Source of the DNA: Capitulum mitella
Lineage: Eukaryota; Arthropoda; Thecostraca; Pollicipedomorpha; Pollicipedidae
Direction: 5' to 3'
DNA length: 64,000 bases
Assembly (NCBI GenBank): GCA_030062745.1
Contig: CP099846.1
Span: 2,542,001 to 2,606,000, forward strand
Shown here piece after piece: positions 46,740 to 59,383 of this stretch. Under the pieces are notes generated by a model that saw only the letters and a program-made list of their open reading frames with translations, had not been told where the DNA came from and did not search any database. Both the position numbers and the translations under genes were made by a program. Every line of letters starts with the position of its first letter. Positions within the stretch are counted from its first letter, which is position 1.

Positions 46740-49360
46740 GGAGCCGGCGGTCGAGCGCTACGGCTCGGTATGTGGGGTCCGCTACAGGGTCCGCATACCG
46801 GGCCGGACCGTTCGAGAGGGACCAAATAGGACTGGATTTTAGACCGTTTCTTTCTAGTCAATGCTAAATGCTATGGGCGTAATGACTGAATCTCGGAAAA
46901 GTGGGAGGGGCTTCACCAGTCACTGCAGCCAGTGCGACGAAAACCCTCGGGTGGTGGGACTCTCACCTGACGACCCTGCAACGTCAGGTCCGGGTAGCGC
47001 GCCGTTTGCCACCTGCGTGACCCGCTTCGCCGCACGCACGGCACCACCAGCCGACGACCATCCTGTTTGGTTTTCCGCCAAATATATATTGGCTGAAGAT
47101 TTCGCGAGGAAATTCGCGAATGGAACGCCCACTCTTCGCGTCGGTATTACGCTGCGGAAGTGCAAAAAAAATGAAGCGTTTACTTTTTACTTCTTCGCAG
47201 ATTCTCTGTAGATTTTTTAAATTCATTAAAACGTGAGCGTTTATCTGTGTATAATGTGTAAAAAATTGTTTTAAAGAAAGGCCAGTTCTTGTAAATGTAA
47301 AATGGTTTAAATTCTTTCTAAACGCCAAAAAATATTAAGGTTTGTTTGCACGATTTAGCGGCCCCGTACATGCGACGTCAACGACAATCAGCGAATCACC
47401 GCGCCCTTGGCCGAGTTCTAACCGGTCAGCTCAACGAAGGACGTGACTTCAAGCCGATGGTCGACGGGTTGTTCCAAGCAGCGGCGGCGCCTCGGGCGGA
47501 GGGAGGGGGGGAAGAGGAGTTCCGTTCTGGACGATTTCTAGATACCGATATTTGCTAATTACTCACGCGAACCATAATCCCAAATCCGTTTGCATCAGCT
47601 CCGTCGAAACCTTCAGAATATTATTCGAAACTTCGGCAAAAATTACGCTCCTCATGCCGGTTCTGTACCTAGCAGCAATCTGACATCGATAAGGAAATCG
47701 AAGACTGAACAATGAGGGCAAACTTAAAAACAGCACGTTATATGCAGTTAAGAAATACCGAATATGCGACTTTAACAGATATTTTAGATAAATATGCATA
47801 GCATTCTTTCACATCCGTCATATTGCCTCAGCACCGCGATCAGGCACCGTTTAAATATCGTCTTTCTTAACGACGACAACCACGCTGTCGTGGTCGAGCT
47901 TGCATTTGCTTTTGCGAACTCAAGTCTATGACGTCGACTCCCGGACCGGCTCGACGCCAGAAGTCAAAGCAAAAATCGCCAACCGGCTGCGCGATGTCGG
48001 AGGTTCTGGAACAGTAGTGATGGCCTACCCGAATGACGAATGAATCGAATAATCTCGTGCAATTGTCGCTCAATGGAGCCTCTCACGCAGATTTTGAAAT
48101 GACCATATAAAATCCCCTGAAACGAGTGTTTTGGAGACATTGGCTCTGGACTAGACCCTGTCCCTGAAAGTGGTCTCGCCCGGGACCGCATAGAGACTGA
48201 CGCCATCAGTTCTCGGACACAACGTCAATTAAAAAAAAAAACTATCCCATAACATCATTGAAACAGACTGCAGTTAGTCTGACCCCCACTGGGCTTCGCT
48301 GCTTGGGATGCAGTGCGTGGAAAAACTTAGATTATAGGTACATCATGGTTTTGTGTGTTTTGTGTGTGTATGTATGTGTGTGGGGAGGGCGTCTCCATCG
48401 TTTATTCCGATGCTCATACGTTAATGTTTTGTACATACATACTTTAGAACCTTCTACTTTTCTGTGTACCATGACTCCGCTATAAGTTTGGTCATCACTG
48501 GACCGAACTGAACTGAACATTACCATTACATTAATTTTTTTAGGATCTCCAAATAATTCAGTACCGCTGGGTGCAGCATTGGTGCTAAAACCCTGGCTGA
48601 ATTCAGGGCACTACTACCGCTAATACCTTTCACTGATGTTCATTAAGAAGAAAACTCATCGAAGGAAATGTTAGGCAAGAAAAAGAGAATCAGCAATAAT
48701 TAATCAAGATCGTGCGAGCCTGCACCGCCTCCTGCGGACATCAGGGTGACTTCCTGAAGTTTAGAGCGGGCAAAGTCTAACGGAACCTGAAGTGGATTTG
48801 AAAGGTAGGCGTTTACGTTGATCCTACGAATCAATACAACACAATCATGCCCTGAAGCTTTAACTGTGTAATGTAAACGCCCGGCCTCACCCTCCTTGAC
48901 GTCACCGCAACCCGGAGGAATATCAGTTTTTGTTGGTTTGTTTATGGCGAAAACAGTGATGGACTGGAGGCGTGTGGTTCGTGGAGCGTTATTTGTCTAA
49001 ACTGATGGCAAAGTAGGCTATGGAGCCTGACAGTTTCGTCTGAAGTTCACATGGGGGGTTCTGATGGCAAATGGGACAGTATAAAAATCAGACGGAACAT
49101 GGTCCTCATTTCATTCTGCCACGCCCCTGTGTAGTAACTTGAATGATATGTTTGTAGTAGACATTTGGGAAGCGCAGGCCGTTTTTGCATCTTTTTTAAC
49201 CTCTTTTCCGTAACCATAAGACATGGATGTTCTCCCGCATGGGGGAGGGTACTTCTTCATCCAACCCACCAGTTCCCGAGAACTCGAAAACAACCCGTTC
49301 GATTTGATCACAGAAAATGGTAGTCGATTCGCCATGTCTTAGATTACATCCTTCTAGAAA
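46740..49360. other. Intergenic or intronic stretch, no supported gene
   Basis: If 46664-46735 is a real first exon, this is its intron. Includes TG-rich microsatellite sequence at 48355-48385. Nothing else could be supported. Confidence 0.4.
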
Positions 49361-49369
49361 ATGGAAGTA

Positions 49370-50100
49370 TTGTAAGGGGTGGAAAACTGGGGCAAAGAAT
49401 CAGAAAGGGGGTATATTTGGCTAATTTCTATGTTTATTGCCCGATTTGGATGTTATTGATATGAATCAAGAGCTTATCAGTGGCACTTTTCTTTTTGACC
49501 CACAAGTTAATAATTTTGGCAAAACCCATAGGCGTTCACAAGGTTTGAAAAATAGACGGTGTTCTTCTACACCGAATCAGCATCAAAGTCAGATTTCTTT
49601 TTTGGCTTTTGCTGGCCATTTTAGGCTGAGTAAACACAAATCGAATTACACTGTTTGTGCAATATTGGGACAGGGGATGCCAGGGTCATCAGAAACATAC
49701 TGTTACGGTCGCATTTTCATCCAATCATCTCATGTAATTTGACCTTGGATGACCTCAGATGACCTAAAAGTCGCATAAAATAACCTTGGGTTCATTTCAT
49801 AGTGGTTTAATTTAAGTCACTCGAACTGATTCTATTCCTTGATGTCCTGTTTATGACCGTCGTGATATAGGGTACGGGCGTGGGCGTGTGAAGTAATAGC
49901 TCCGTGACCTGACCTGATATCGACCTGAAACCTGAAAAACAGTGGAAAAATTGTCCGAAATCATCTGTACTCGGTTTTGGTGTTCCGAGAATTAGCGCCG
50001 AGGAACTTGCATAAATTTAAATTTTGACTTTTTCCTTTGACCTGGCTTTGTAAAGTGAGCTCAGGTCAACCAAAATATTCTGATGTTTGGTCAGTTATGT
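49370..50100 (+). mobile_element. Decayed relative of the 55.8-57.0 kb piggyBac-type element (opposite orientation)
   Basis: By eye this aligns to the reverse complement of about 55960-56880. Shared blocks include GGCGTTCACAAGGTTTGAAA (here), TAGCTCCGTGACCTGACCTG and TTTGTAAAGTGAGCTCAGGT, in the same order and spacing. Identity is moderate with small gaps. Terminal CCCTATT ends and TTAA duplications are not visible, so this is an internal fragment of an older copy. Confidence 0.7.
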
Positions 50101-50900
50101 TCTCAAACATTTCTGGAACGTTTTGAGTTGTATGTTTCAAACTCCTTTTTTGGTAGTCCTTTTTCTTCTACGTTCAGCAATGCCAGAAAGCCTGATGTGC
50201 CTCCCAAAAAGTTGGCTTGGGTCCGACTCTTTGAAAGTAAAAATTGTGAAAATATGCATAATACGTAGAAAGAACAGACAGGAAAAGTTGCCCAATGTCT
50301 TGAAGCTGTTCCAAAAGTCCTGGAAACAACGAGAGAAAAACTCGAGGGGGCTTCTACACTTTCTCCCCTACCCCCATATGGGAATGGGGTTAATGCTACG
50401 AGCGAAAGTGACATTGTATCACAAATGTGAGAAAATTTAAATGCCTGTTTTGAGGATAACATAGTTCAAGAAAGACGAACTCCTGTCGATCAAGTAAACC
50501 ATGTACCGATTCGAAGTTCCCCCGCCGGCCAGCCGTTCTTCGGTTCAGTTAGCGACCTTACGATTACGGTGTCTCGAACTGAATCGCATTTTTGGGCCTG
50601 TATCCCCTTACATGGAACTGTTCGTCAGGGAAAAGAAAATGGAAATGGAACAAGAAATGAAGTACAGACCATGATCGGTTACATAACACGCTACGATGCC
50701 ACATGGAGGAATTTTAAGGACGCGCGTCCTCTTGGATACAAACCATAAACTAACTGGATGACAAAGCAAACTGTCTCAGAGCGACCACCAGACCTCAGCT
50801 CGTACGACTCGCCTAGTACGGGGTCTCTGGAATGGTTTGACAGACGAAGTTCCGGCACTCGACTTTGTTTGGAGTCGGAACGCTTCCTCTGATCTCACCG
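50100..50900. other. Spacer without a supported gene
   Basis: Mixed composition. Open frames up to 119 codons on both strands overlap one another and show no motif. Confidence 0.4.
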
Positions 50901-50906
50901 ACCTCT

Positions 50907-51016
50907 TCAGATGCCAAACTGGCGCAGGATCAGTTTCTCGACGGCTGGACACTGCATTCTGCGGTTTAAAACCTGCTTAGACACGCATTTCTTCACGTCA
51001 GCCAGGGACCAAGTTC
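50907..51016 (-). CDS. Possible terminal exon of an unrecognised - strand gene (35 codons)
   Basis: The minus-strand acceptor GTACTTTCAG leads into TWSLADVKKCVSKQVLNRRM then QCPAVEKLILRQFGI and TGA (50907-50909). A good polypyrimidine acceptor and an amphipathic, compact sequence favour coding. The frame also stays open upstream to 51197, so the acceptor might not be used. Family unknown. Confidence 0.35.
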
Positions 51017-51444
51017 CTGAAAGTACAGCTTCTGAAAGGACCGAAGGCCTGGGGTAAAGAACAGATGGAGATGGTTTGGGCACCCGTCCCGTTAACATGC
51101 ACCGCCTGACAGCTGCAGCTCTGCGGGTACGGCGAGCAGCGCCACGAACGCGCCTCTGCCGTGACGCCATTGCCCGCGCGAGTCCTACCCCAGCCATTCA
51201 GACGCCACACCCTCTGTCGAGCACGTGCAGGCCCGCCGTTTACAGTGTATACCGACGTCAAGCCGATTGTCGCCCGAGTCGGACAGGGACCAGATGTGCC
51301 CTGTCATGGTCCACACCCCATATTTTACGCCTCACGTGCGGCGCAAAGTCCGAGCTTCAGTGACCTTGATTTCAGGCTGTTTGTCTGCGAGCGGAAGTTT
51401 TTGCCAGGAAAAAGTGAATTCTCGATAGTTTACTTGCGGCTCTG

Positions 51445-51693
51445 CTAATGACATCCTTCTAACGCCCTTGTCCCGGGCACAGTGCCCTCTCTTCGCGTGA
51501 TGTCACTAATTCTAAGATCGTCTGAAACACCGCCAAACTCTCTTTTGTTTAGCACTTCCTCAAAGAGAAACAGGGATTTTTCGTGGGCCAATTGCTCGCA
51601 CGACGCAAGAACAATGCAAAGACGCCAGAACGCTACACGATCTTTCATGAGAAACCACGAAGGAACGAGCTCGAGTCCAACGTTGTATTGCAT
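51445..51693 (-). CDS. Possible 82-codon open frame, unrecognised
   Basis: Opens MQYNVGLELVPSWFLMKDRV and continues with VAFWRLCIVLASCEQLAHEK and LFLFEEVLNKREFGG, which looks protein-like (hydrophobic helix then acidic helix) in modest GC. No convincing splice sites and no known domain. It might be an exon of the same - strand gene as 50907-51016. Confidence 0.25.
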   Translation of the reverse strand: MQYNVGLELVPSWFLMKDRVAFWRLCIVLASCEQLAHEKSLFLFEEVLNKREFGGVSDDLRISDITRREGTVPGTRALEGCH

Positions 51694-51699
51694 GACCAG

Positions 51700-53400
51700 T
51701 GCAGCTGAGAGGCCTCTGCCCTCAAAATAGACTCATGCGTTGGCGCATGGAGAAGCGTCCTCGTCAGCTTCTGATTGGACGGTTACGGCCCACGCAGCTT
51801 TGGTGGGAGATTGGTCCCACATTTCGCAGTTCAGGATGGTCCGGTTGCATAATCGCCGCAGCCCTGTCCTGTTCCCGGCTTTCGTTGGCAATGCCACCAC
51901 ACATGCTGACAGTGCACGTTACGTGCGGCTGACTGAAGGTACGAAAGTGTCGTCGTCAGCACACCTCGAACGTGGATACTGGACTGGATTCACAAACGTT
52001 ACGCCTTCTTCACAACCGTTTATGGGGTATTTAGGCACCAATAGGAAGCGTCGGGGCCTTCGTACTGGATGAAGCACAGGGTCATATACCGTTTGCCCTT
52101 ATTCATGGAACATCGAATGTCCTCTGAACATTTAGGCAGCTTTGAACTTGGGGTCATTACACACTTATACTTATCTTGGATGTAGTCCATATTTACGGTT
52201 GAAAACGGCAAAAAATGCGCTGAAACTTTCGAGCCGTAACTAGCATTTTTTCGACTGTGTCTGCTTTCTTTGCTCATGGTGGCGAAATTAATTGGATGAA
52301 ATCGGAGGAAAGCTATGCGTTTGTACAGTACGTTATAATGGAAGTTAACTCTCCCCATCCCCTCCCCACCAACCGAAAACTCATAACGGAGTTCTTGCCC
52401 CCACCCCCTCTACCCATAGGGGACTTGCCATTATGAACTTAGTTCAGCACACTGGACTGAGCAGATGAGGTACTGTCCTCGACGCACATATGTTGGACAC
52501 TCGGAACGCATCAGTCTGCTGCGGTTCCGGCGTAAGTAACAGGACGTTCGACAATTCGCACGTGTTCCGCCCCCACCTCCCGCGCCGTATGGTGTACCGG
52601 GGTACCGGGAGGAGGGTGGCACGTGCCGACCGCCGGCGGCTGTGGCGGCGGCCGGCGGCGGGGGGGGGGGGGGGCGTGAACGCACGGTATTGATTTCGGG
52701 CTGGGGCGATGGCGGTTGGAGACAGCTTCAGTTCATCGAGGTCAGCTCTCAGAGACAGGGAGACTATGGGGACGAAGGATTTCCCCAGTGAGCTATCTGG
52801 ATGTGAGAACTTGGCGAAACGAATGTTGTTTGTAGGATGTCTACAATGGAACCAAGCCGGTACATGTAATTACGATCGCGATTACGAATTGCCGTGAATA
52901 AATTCTACAGTTGTAAAATATAATCCCAAACACTTATTTTCATGCAAATTCTAAGAGTACTTCGGTCTGACGATGAAGGGAATATACCATCCAAACGTGA
53001 TGAGCGTAGTTCGATTTCGTTCCTCATCTTGATGTGGAAGAACAATTCCAGTTTTTAATCAAGGCAAGTAAGACACTGTCTCGGGTGGCCATTGTAAGAC
53101 ACAGCAGCGGCATGTCGACTTCGCTGCCTGTCTGCCTGCGGTTCGAGTGTAAAATGCTGCCAGGTGTAAAGTGGCCAGGTGCAGCGATTGCCGAGGCCAT
53201 GACACACTTACAGAGATCAGGAACACAACCCACATTTCAAACGCTTAAAGTGTTACTTGACATCTCAAAGGAGAATGACGAGTTTTGCTCCACGCTATCT
53301 GGACCGGCGTCACGGACAAAGCAATGGGGAATTAATGGGTTAGCTGGGGAGGAAAACCATTACCGGGAACCCGAGAAACACGCTGAACGCAGCCGTTTCA
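51700..53400. other. Spacer without a supported gene
   Basis: Contains a long poly-G run (about 52656-52672). Open frames at 52020-52358 (-) and 52709-52897 (+) have no motif or splice support. Confidence 0.4.
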
Positions 53401-54030
53401 AAGGTGCGACAGCCCTCTCGGAACATCAGTTCGGGTGCAGTGACGTCCAGCCTGCTCTCGGAAGGGAGCGGATGTTTACCCAGCTCGGAGCCGGCCGATC
53501 GCCGCCTGGATCGGGCGGGCCGTCCGGCGGCGGCCTGCCTCACACTTTGAAGCCGCTGACGTCTGCCGAGGGCGGCGGCGGCGGCGGCGGCGGCGGCGGG
53601 TCGTTTCCTCGAACTCGGCGGCGCCGGTTCGCCGCGCGGCCGCAGCCTCTGGCCGTATCGAGCGCGGCTGCTCCGCCGGCTCGGCCGCGAGCCTTGACCG
53701 TCCGCGGCCCGATCGATGCGAGCTCACGCACGCCGTCCGGCCGCAGCCCCCGCCGTCCCCCCCGCGGCCGGCCGGGCTCGTTACGCAATCGCCCCGTCGC
53801 CGAACCTTGTCGAGGCTTCGCTCATCGCTGGGAGGATTTTTCTCCATGCGGACTTTTTAACTCGGCACGCAGCTCTGCGCCGCAGCTCTCGGCCATTAGT
53901 CACTCGGAGCGCCGAAGGCGAGGGCTTTTCGCGATGCAAACAAACAGCGTGCAGAGTTCTCGGTAAAGAAGCGAAGCAGCTTTCCCCGTCCGGGCACCGT
54001 TACCCTGCCCGAGCCACGCCGCAGCGCTGA
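53400..54030. other. GC-rich CpG-island-like block
   Basis: Sharp GC and CpG rise in AT-rich surroundings, with a (GGC)10 tract at 53571-53600. It resembles a promoter of an unidentified gene; a donor-like GTAAAG follows at 53965. The 310-codon frame across it is composition-driven. Confidence 0.4.
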
Positions 54031-54269
54031 AGCCTAGTCCGGCGCGGTCTGTCTGTTCCTACTGTCCTGCTGTCCTGCTGGCCGCCCATCCGGGCCGACT
54101 GCCTCCCGAGCTCAAATAACGCGAGATGCCTGCAGAAAAGTGCCACAGTGGCTGTATGAGGTGTACACTCGTTGCTTTGCGAAAGGGAAAATTCTAGACT
54201 TGACTATTAAAATTTATATTAAAAGTCTAGACTAGGTGGCGAAGAAGAGAACCTAGTGCATGTGTGGAA

Positions 54270-54870
54270 CGGTAGCACGACATTACCGCTGCTTCAATAA
54301 TGCTGACGACATTACTGCTCCGACAGTACTGCTATCCTGCTAACGACGCTACTGCGAACGACCGTAGTTCTAAACGACACTACTGTTAACGGCAGTATTG
54401 CTATACGGCACCACTGCTAACAACAACACTACTAGACTGCACTTCTGCTAACGACAACAGTACTGCATGACACCACTGCTATTGACAGTGCTTCTACACG
54501 ACACCACTGCTACACGACATTCCTGCTACCAATGTTACTGCTACCCGACACTGATGTTACCGACAGCACTTCTACACGACGCCACTGCTACGCGACACTG
54601 TTGCTGCCCACACTTCTGCCACCTACAGTAATATTACCGACATTACTGTTACAGAACACTTCTACTGCTAACGCTACCGCTACCGACAGTACTGCTACTA
54701 ACAGTACTACTACTGCTGCTCTGCTACACGACACTACTGCTAACTGTACCATTGCTGCCCGACACTTCTGCTGCCAGCAGCACTACTGATACTACACGAA
54801 TGTATTGACACTACTGCTACACGACTCTACTCCTCCTGGCAGTGCCCTTAAATGACACTACTGTTAACAA
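54270..54870 (+). repeat. Degenerate satellite array, CACTACTGCTAAC type
   Basis: About 600 bp of variable 9-15-bp words built from GACA, CTACTGCTA and ACGACA. The 13-mer at 54732-54744 is the exact reverse complement of 59570-59582 in the second array. No fixed period. Confidence 0.85.
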
Positions 54871-55794
54871 CAAAATTTGTAATGACGAAAAAGTAGTACT
54901 GTTGCCACGGGTTTCGTTCCTTCCTAATATTTCCCGAACATATTGCGGTAGACACGTAAGGTTTTCGGTAAGTTTAAATGACATCTAAGGTACCTGGTGT
55001 GAAAAAATGAGCACCTAGGTCAACCTAGGTACATGTATAATTTCCTTGGGGTTTGTTTTAGATTCAAATATCTTGTCTGGATCCAATCGACAACCGTGGA
55101 AAGATAAAAAGGCGGTTGATGTAGGTGTAACCTAAAACCTCACATGTCGTTCCACAGCTGGAAAGCTAACGTATGTGGCGAAGTTTCAATTTTAGACGAA
55201 CATCGTACAATTAAAGCATTACAGTGGCCACAGTAGGGTGCCGTCACGCGCCTTACATCCTGAAATAGCCTAGAAAGGCATCCGTGAGTACAAACAAACG
55301 GAGGTCAGGGTGTGCCACGAGGCATTCTGAGGTCAAATATTGAGCGTGGTCCTCTACCCATTGGGCGCATGTTTCTAGACCAAAATTCTGCCAGCAACCC
55401 AAAAGGGCGCCAAAAAGATCTCTGAGCACATGGGAGATATATGCCCCTTATTTCTTTGAAAGAAGCCATCAGACCCCCTTTCTCCACACACAGGGATGTG
55501 TGTTGATGTGTTGTGTGATGTGGACGGGGAGACGTGGTTTTGGAAGTAGTCATTGACGGAGTACGCAGTAGGAAGGGTTAGAGGGTCTCAGACAACGCTA
55601 AAGGTTAGTGTCTCTATTGCTGGCGCCACACTGGCTCTGAATGGTGCGGTGACGACCTTTGACACTCAGTTTCTTGCAATACTGAGACCGCCGCTGAATA
55701 TCTGCTAAGCCATACGTCAGCCATTTTAAAGATATTCGCTTGGAATTTGCTATGAGTGTTCGCAATTCGTGCCTAGATCCATATTCCGATTTAA

Positions 55795-56995
55795 CCCTAT
55801 TCCCGGCAGGGGGGAGCCCCCTTGGGTTTTTTGCTTGCCAATTCCAGGCTTTTTAACGTAGCTTCACGAAACTTGGTGACTTTTCCTAGCTATTCCTTCT
55901 ACGCGCCGTGACAAAATTTCGAAATTCTATTTTGCTCAGGGGCGGAGCCAGGCAACGTTTTTGGGAGGCACCTCAGGTCATTTTTGGCCATGTTGAGGGT
56001 AAAAGTAAAATGTCTGCCAAAAACAGAGTTTTTAAGATAGAACTGAAAACTTTATATGAATATATAGCTAAATAGTTGGGCAATGTGCATATGTAATTTT
56101 GTTTATCTGAGGTCACTTTACAAGGTGAGGCCAAGGTCAAAAGTCAAAATTTGTTTTTTCGCAATAATTTCGGCGCTGTTTTTTCAAATGCCAAACCCGG
56201 AATATATATGACGCAAAAAGATGCCCTCTACTTGTGTACCAAGTTTCAGCTTGATATCAGGTCGGGTCACGGAGCTATGACCTAAAATGTCAGTGCACGT
56301 ACCTTATATCGCGAAAGCCAAAAAATGAATTTTTTGGAATAGAGTGAATTTAATCGATTAAAAACGTTTACAGATAATACTGAATGCACACGACATCATT
56401 CCAGGTGACTCCAAGGTCACTGGAGGTCATTTAAGGTCAAAAGTCACAAGTTGATCTGAGAAACGTGTGACCATGACAGTTCCCCCTTTCTCATGTCCCT
56501 GGCACCGCCTATGCTAACATTATACAAACATTGTAATGCGATTTGTACTTCTTTAGCATAACATGACTAGCAGAAGCCAAAAAAGTGTTTTTACCTTTTT
56601 TGTTCATTCCGTTATTAGAAAACTTATCCCCCTATTTTTGAAACCCTGTGAACGCCCATGAATTTTCTCAAAATTTCAGATTTGCATACCCATGGTAAAA
56701 GCCCTATCCATAATCTCTCGATTGATGCCAGTTTCATCGAAATCGGTCCATAAACAACGGAGTTATAAGAAGTCAAAAAGTACCCCCCATTTTGACATTT
56801 TTGCCCCCCTGTATCCACAAATTTCAAAATTTTGAAAATTTCTTTTTATTAAAATGTAGTTCACGTCACGGCAAATCGATTGCCGTTTGTTGCGATGAAA
56901 TCGGATAAGTAGTTCTCGAGATCTCAGGGGGGGGGGGCCGAATCCGCCCCCCCTGCCGGGAATCGGCCATACCGTCTAGCCCTCCGGGAATAGGG
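55795..56995. mobile_element. Non-autonomous piggyBac-type DNA transposon (1,201 bp)
   Basis: The ends are perfect 12-bp inverted repeats, CCCTATTCCCGG at 55795-55806 and CCGGGAATAGGG at 56984-56995, each flanked by TTAA (55791-55794 and 56996-56999). A TTAA duplication with CCC-starting ends is the hallmark of piggyBac transposition. A second inverted match, TTCCCGGCAGGGGGG, pairs the left end with 56946-56961, so the right end carries a short insertion. Inside is non-coding, with many AGGTCA words; no transposase frame remains. Orientation is arbitrary. Confidence 0.85.
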
Positions 56996-56999
56996 TTAA

Positions 57000-59380
57000 G
57001 AAAAGGAATCAAGTCCAAAAAATAGTTGTGCAAAGGGACGAGCACAATGCAAAAAAGTAAGATGACAACATTATTGTCCCTTAACTAGTGCATGCATGCA
57101 TGGCATGATGCAGACGTGCTTTGGTTTGATCAGTGCCGCCAAGATGCGTGTAGGAGCTGGGCGTACGAAGAGTTAATGTACCCAGGAGCGGCACCACTGT
57201 GGGGGCGACCTTTTTCAAAAGGAGTCGTGGTGGAAAAAGTGGGCCATAGCAGCGTGGTAAGAACGTTCTGTACTATCCTCATTAGGCTGTTCCATGGTCA
57301 TGTGCGGCGCTGTACCAGTTTCTCACCACCTGAGTCAATGCCGTGATCACCTTGCACGCGCGGCATTGTTTTAAGCCAGTCGTCAGTCTAAAAACGGAAT
57401 GGCACCGGGCCGTTTGAAGTGAATACGGGTTGTCTTAAGTTGGAAAGGGACCGTCTGAAGTCGGAGGGAGCCGTCTAACACAGGAGTGGCCGTTTTAAGA
57501 CGGAGAGGGGGTTCTTTAGTAGGAAAGGGACCATCTTAGGCCGGAGGAGGATAGCAGTAAGTCGGAGAGACGGAGTGAGGCCTGGCCATCTGAAGTTGGA
57601 GAGGGGCTGTCAGCCTCGGCTACTGCGGACGATTTCCCATAGAAAAGTGGCGGTGGGGGACGCATCCTCTCCATCTCCGGCTGATTCGCTACCCCTGCAT
57701 TTACCCCCAACAGCTTCAGTAAACATAGAATGTACTCCCATATTTGGGGTAAATATGTGTTTTTTGTGTTTCACCATTCAACGGGTATACCAGTCTTGCT
57801 CACCCATCCCCGAGTTTAGAACGTTGCTACATCCATGTCGCCGTGCGACGTTAGCCTGGAACTCAGGCCTGAAGGCGCTGTAAGTTTCATCGGACCGTAT
57901 CAAGCCTACGTTCAGCAGCTTGTGAGAAGCAATTTCCTCCGGTGATGAAGTCATTTAGAACCGTGTGCAGCAGTTAGTTTTTCCATCCATTTTTATTTGA
58001 CATTTACCAAATTTCCAAGAAGCAAGGAAATAATTTCGGTGCGAACATTTTTATCAATGCGCCTCTCTCGCATGCATAAAAGGTAGTTTTTAACCCGACC
58101 CAGGCTTTTAAAAAGTCGTTACATGTTTCCGCCGGCCTAGGATGCAGCGGACATAGCGCACCTCTCTTTTGATGCCATATTTGCCATATTTGGCGATACT
58201 AGTCGTCTGGAATCTGCTGCACCCAAGCACGTAAGCAAGCCAGCAAGCAATGAAGCAAACATTAACGAATTCAAAACCCAGAATTGTATCGACTGTAGGA
58301 CGACTCCGTTTTTCGCCCTTCGGGCAAACAACTACGTCTGAATTGTCTGTCATTTGGCATCAGTCACATTTGTTCCTCTACCTTTGGCGTTTTTTTTCCT
58401 TCTTTTGGACACACTTCATTTCGTTCAATAGTCATGAGCGGTGACATTGCTATGACGTCACTCATGCCTAAGCCGTAGTGATCTAGTGTTTTTTTTTTTT
58501 CAGTAAACTGTCAGACTGTCGCGAGAACAGGTACTGAAAGTTTCAGATTGGTGTCGCTGATCGTTGAGTTATTTCTAAAATATCCAGGGGCAGATTCCGC
58601 CTACCCGCGACCCCAAAAGGGTAATGAATTAGCCAGGCAGTTGATAGAGGGGCCTTTATACCCCTTTTTGGCCCCCACTTTTCTGCTGCGTTATAGTTCC
58701 GGTTCGCTGCGCAGGCACGTTCATCCAAGGTCATGTCAAAATAACGTTTTAATGACGACCATGTTTTACGATTACGTCGTTGTAGAATGGGTCCTTATGT
58801 CATGAGACGTCAATGTGGGCACCCATAACCAAACGCAAGTTCATCATAGGCCAAATTTGCATAATCGTAATATTCTAAATACAGTGCCATTTTACAGAAT
58901 AAAACACATTGTGACTATTACCTGAAGACTTCCTGGTGCACACAGGAATATTTCGATGCGTTTTATGACGTTCTCAGTTCAAATTGAACCAGGATATGCA
59001 TCGTATGTATCGTACATGTTGGACATGCATCGTGCAACTTCATGTTGAAACCCCAATTTGACCATGACCGTAACCTTGATCTCTGGCACTGTTTGTCCAA
59101 TCAGGAGCTACGGCTTATATAGAACATGGCAGTAGGTTATTTTGCTCTATGGTCTCTGCAGTTCCAACTAAACGAAGACGGGAAGTTTCGAAATTTCGAG
59201 GCTTAACGTTGACCTTGAATTTGTACGTTTCCGTGCTATCGATTGACGTTTGAATAAGCGTAACTGGCCTGTTGGTTCTGGAGTTGTTGGGTGAGGGGGG
59301 AAGGGTTAACGCGCCCCCTCCCTAAGAAGTCGAATGTGGCAACTTAGTCCAGTAACTGTTGGGTTAAGGGTACGGGTGCA
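57000..59380. other. Spacer between the piggyBac element and the second satellite array
   Basis: No supported gene. Includes the degenerate repeat at 57400-57610 and generic mobile-element-like text around 58540-59330 without identifiable ends. Confidence 0.45.
57400..57610 (+). repeat. Degenerate ~30-bp tandem repeat
   Basis: Repeated words such as GGGACCGTCTGAAGTCGGAG, GGAGCCGTCTAACACAGGAG and GGCCGTTTTAAGACGGAG at about 30-bp spacing, strongly diverged. Confidence 0.65.
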
Positions 59381-59383
59381 CAT

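Noticed and set aside
53034..53966. 310-codon open frame on the + strand, the longest in the window
   Set aside because: Its second half is Gly/Arg/Pro text from a CpG-rich block with a (GGC)10 tract, and the opposite strand is equally open. The first part has no motif, and no family match was recognisable.
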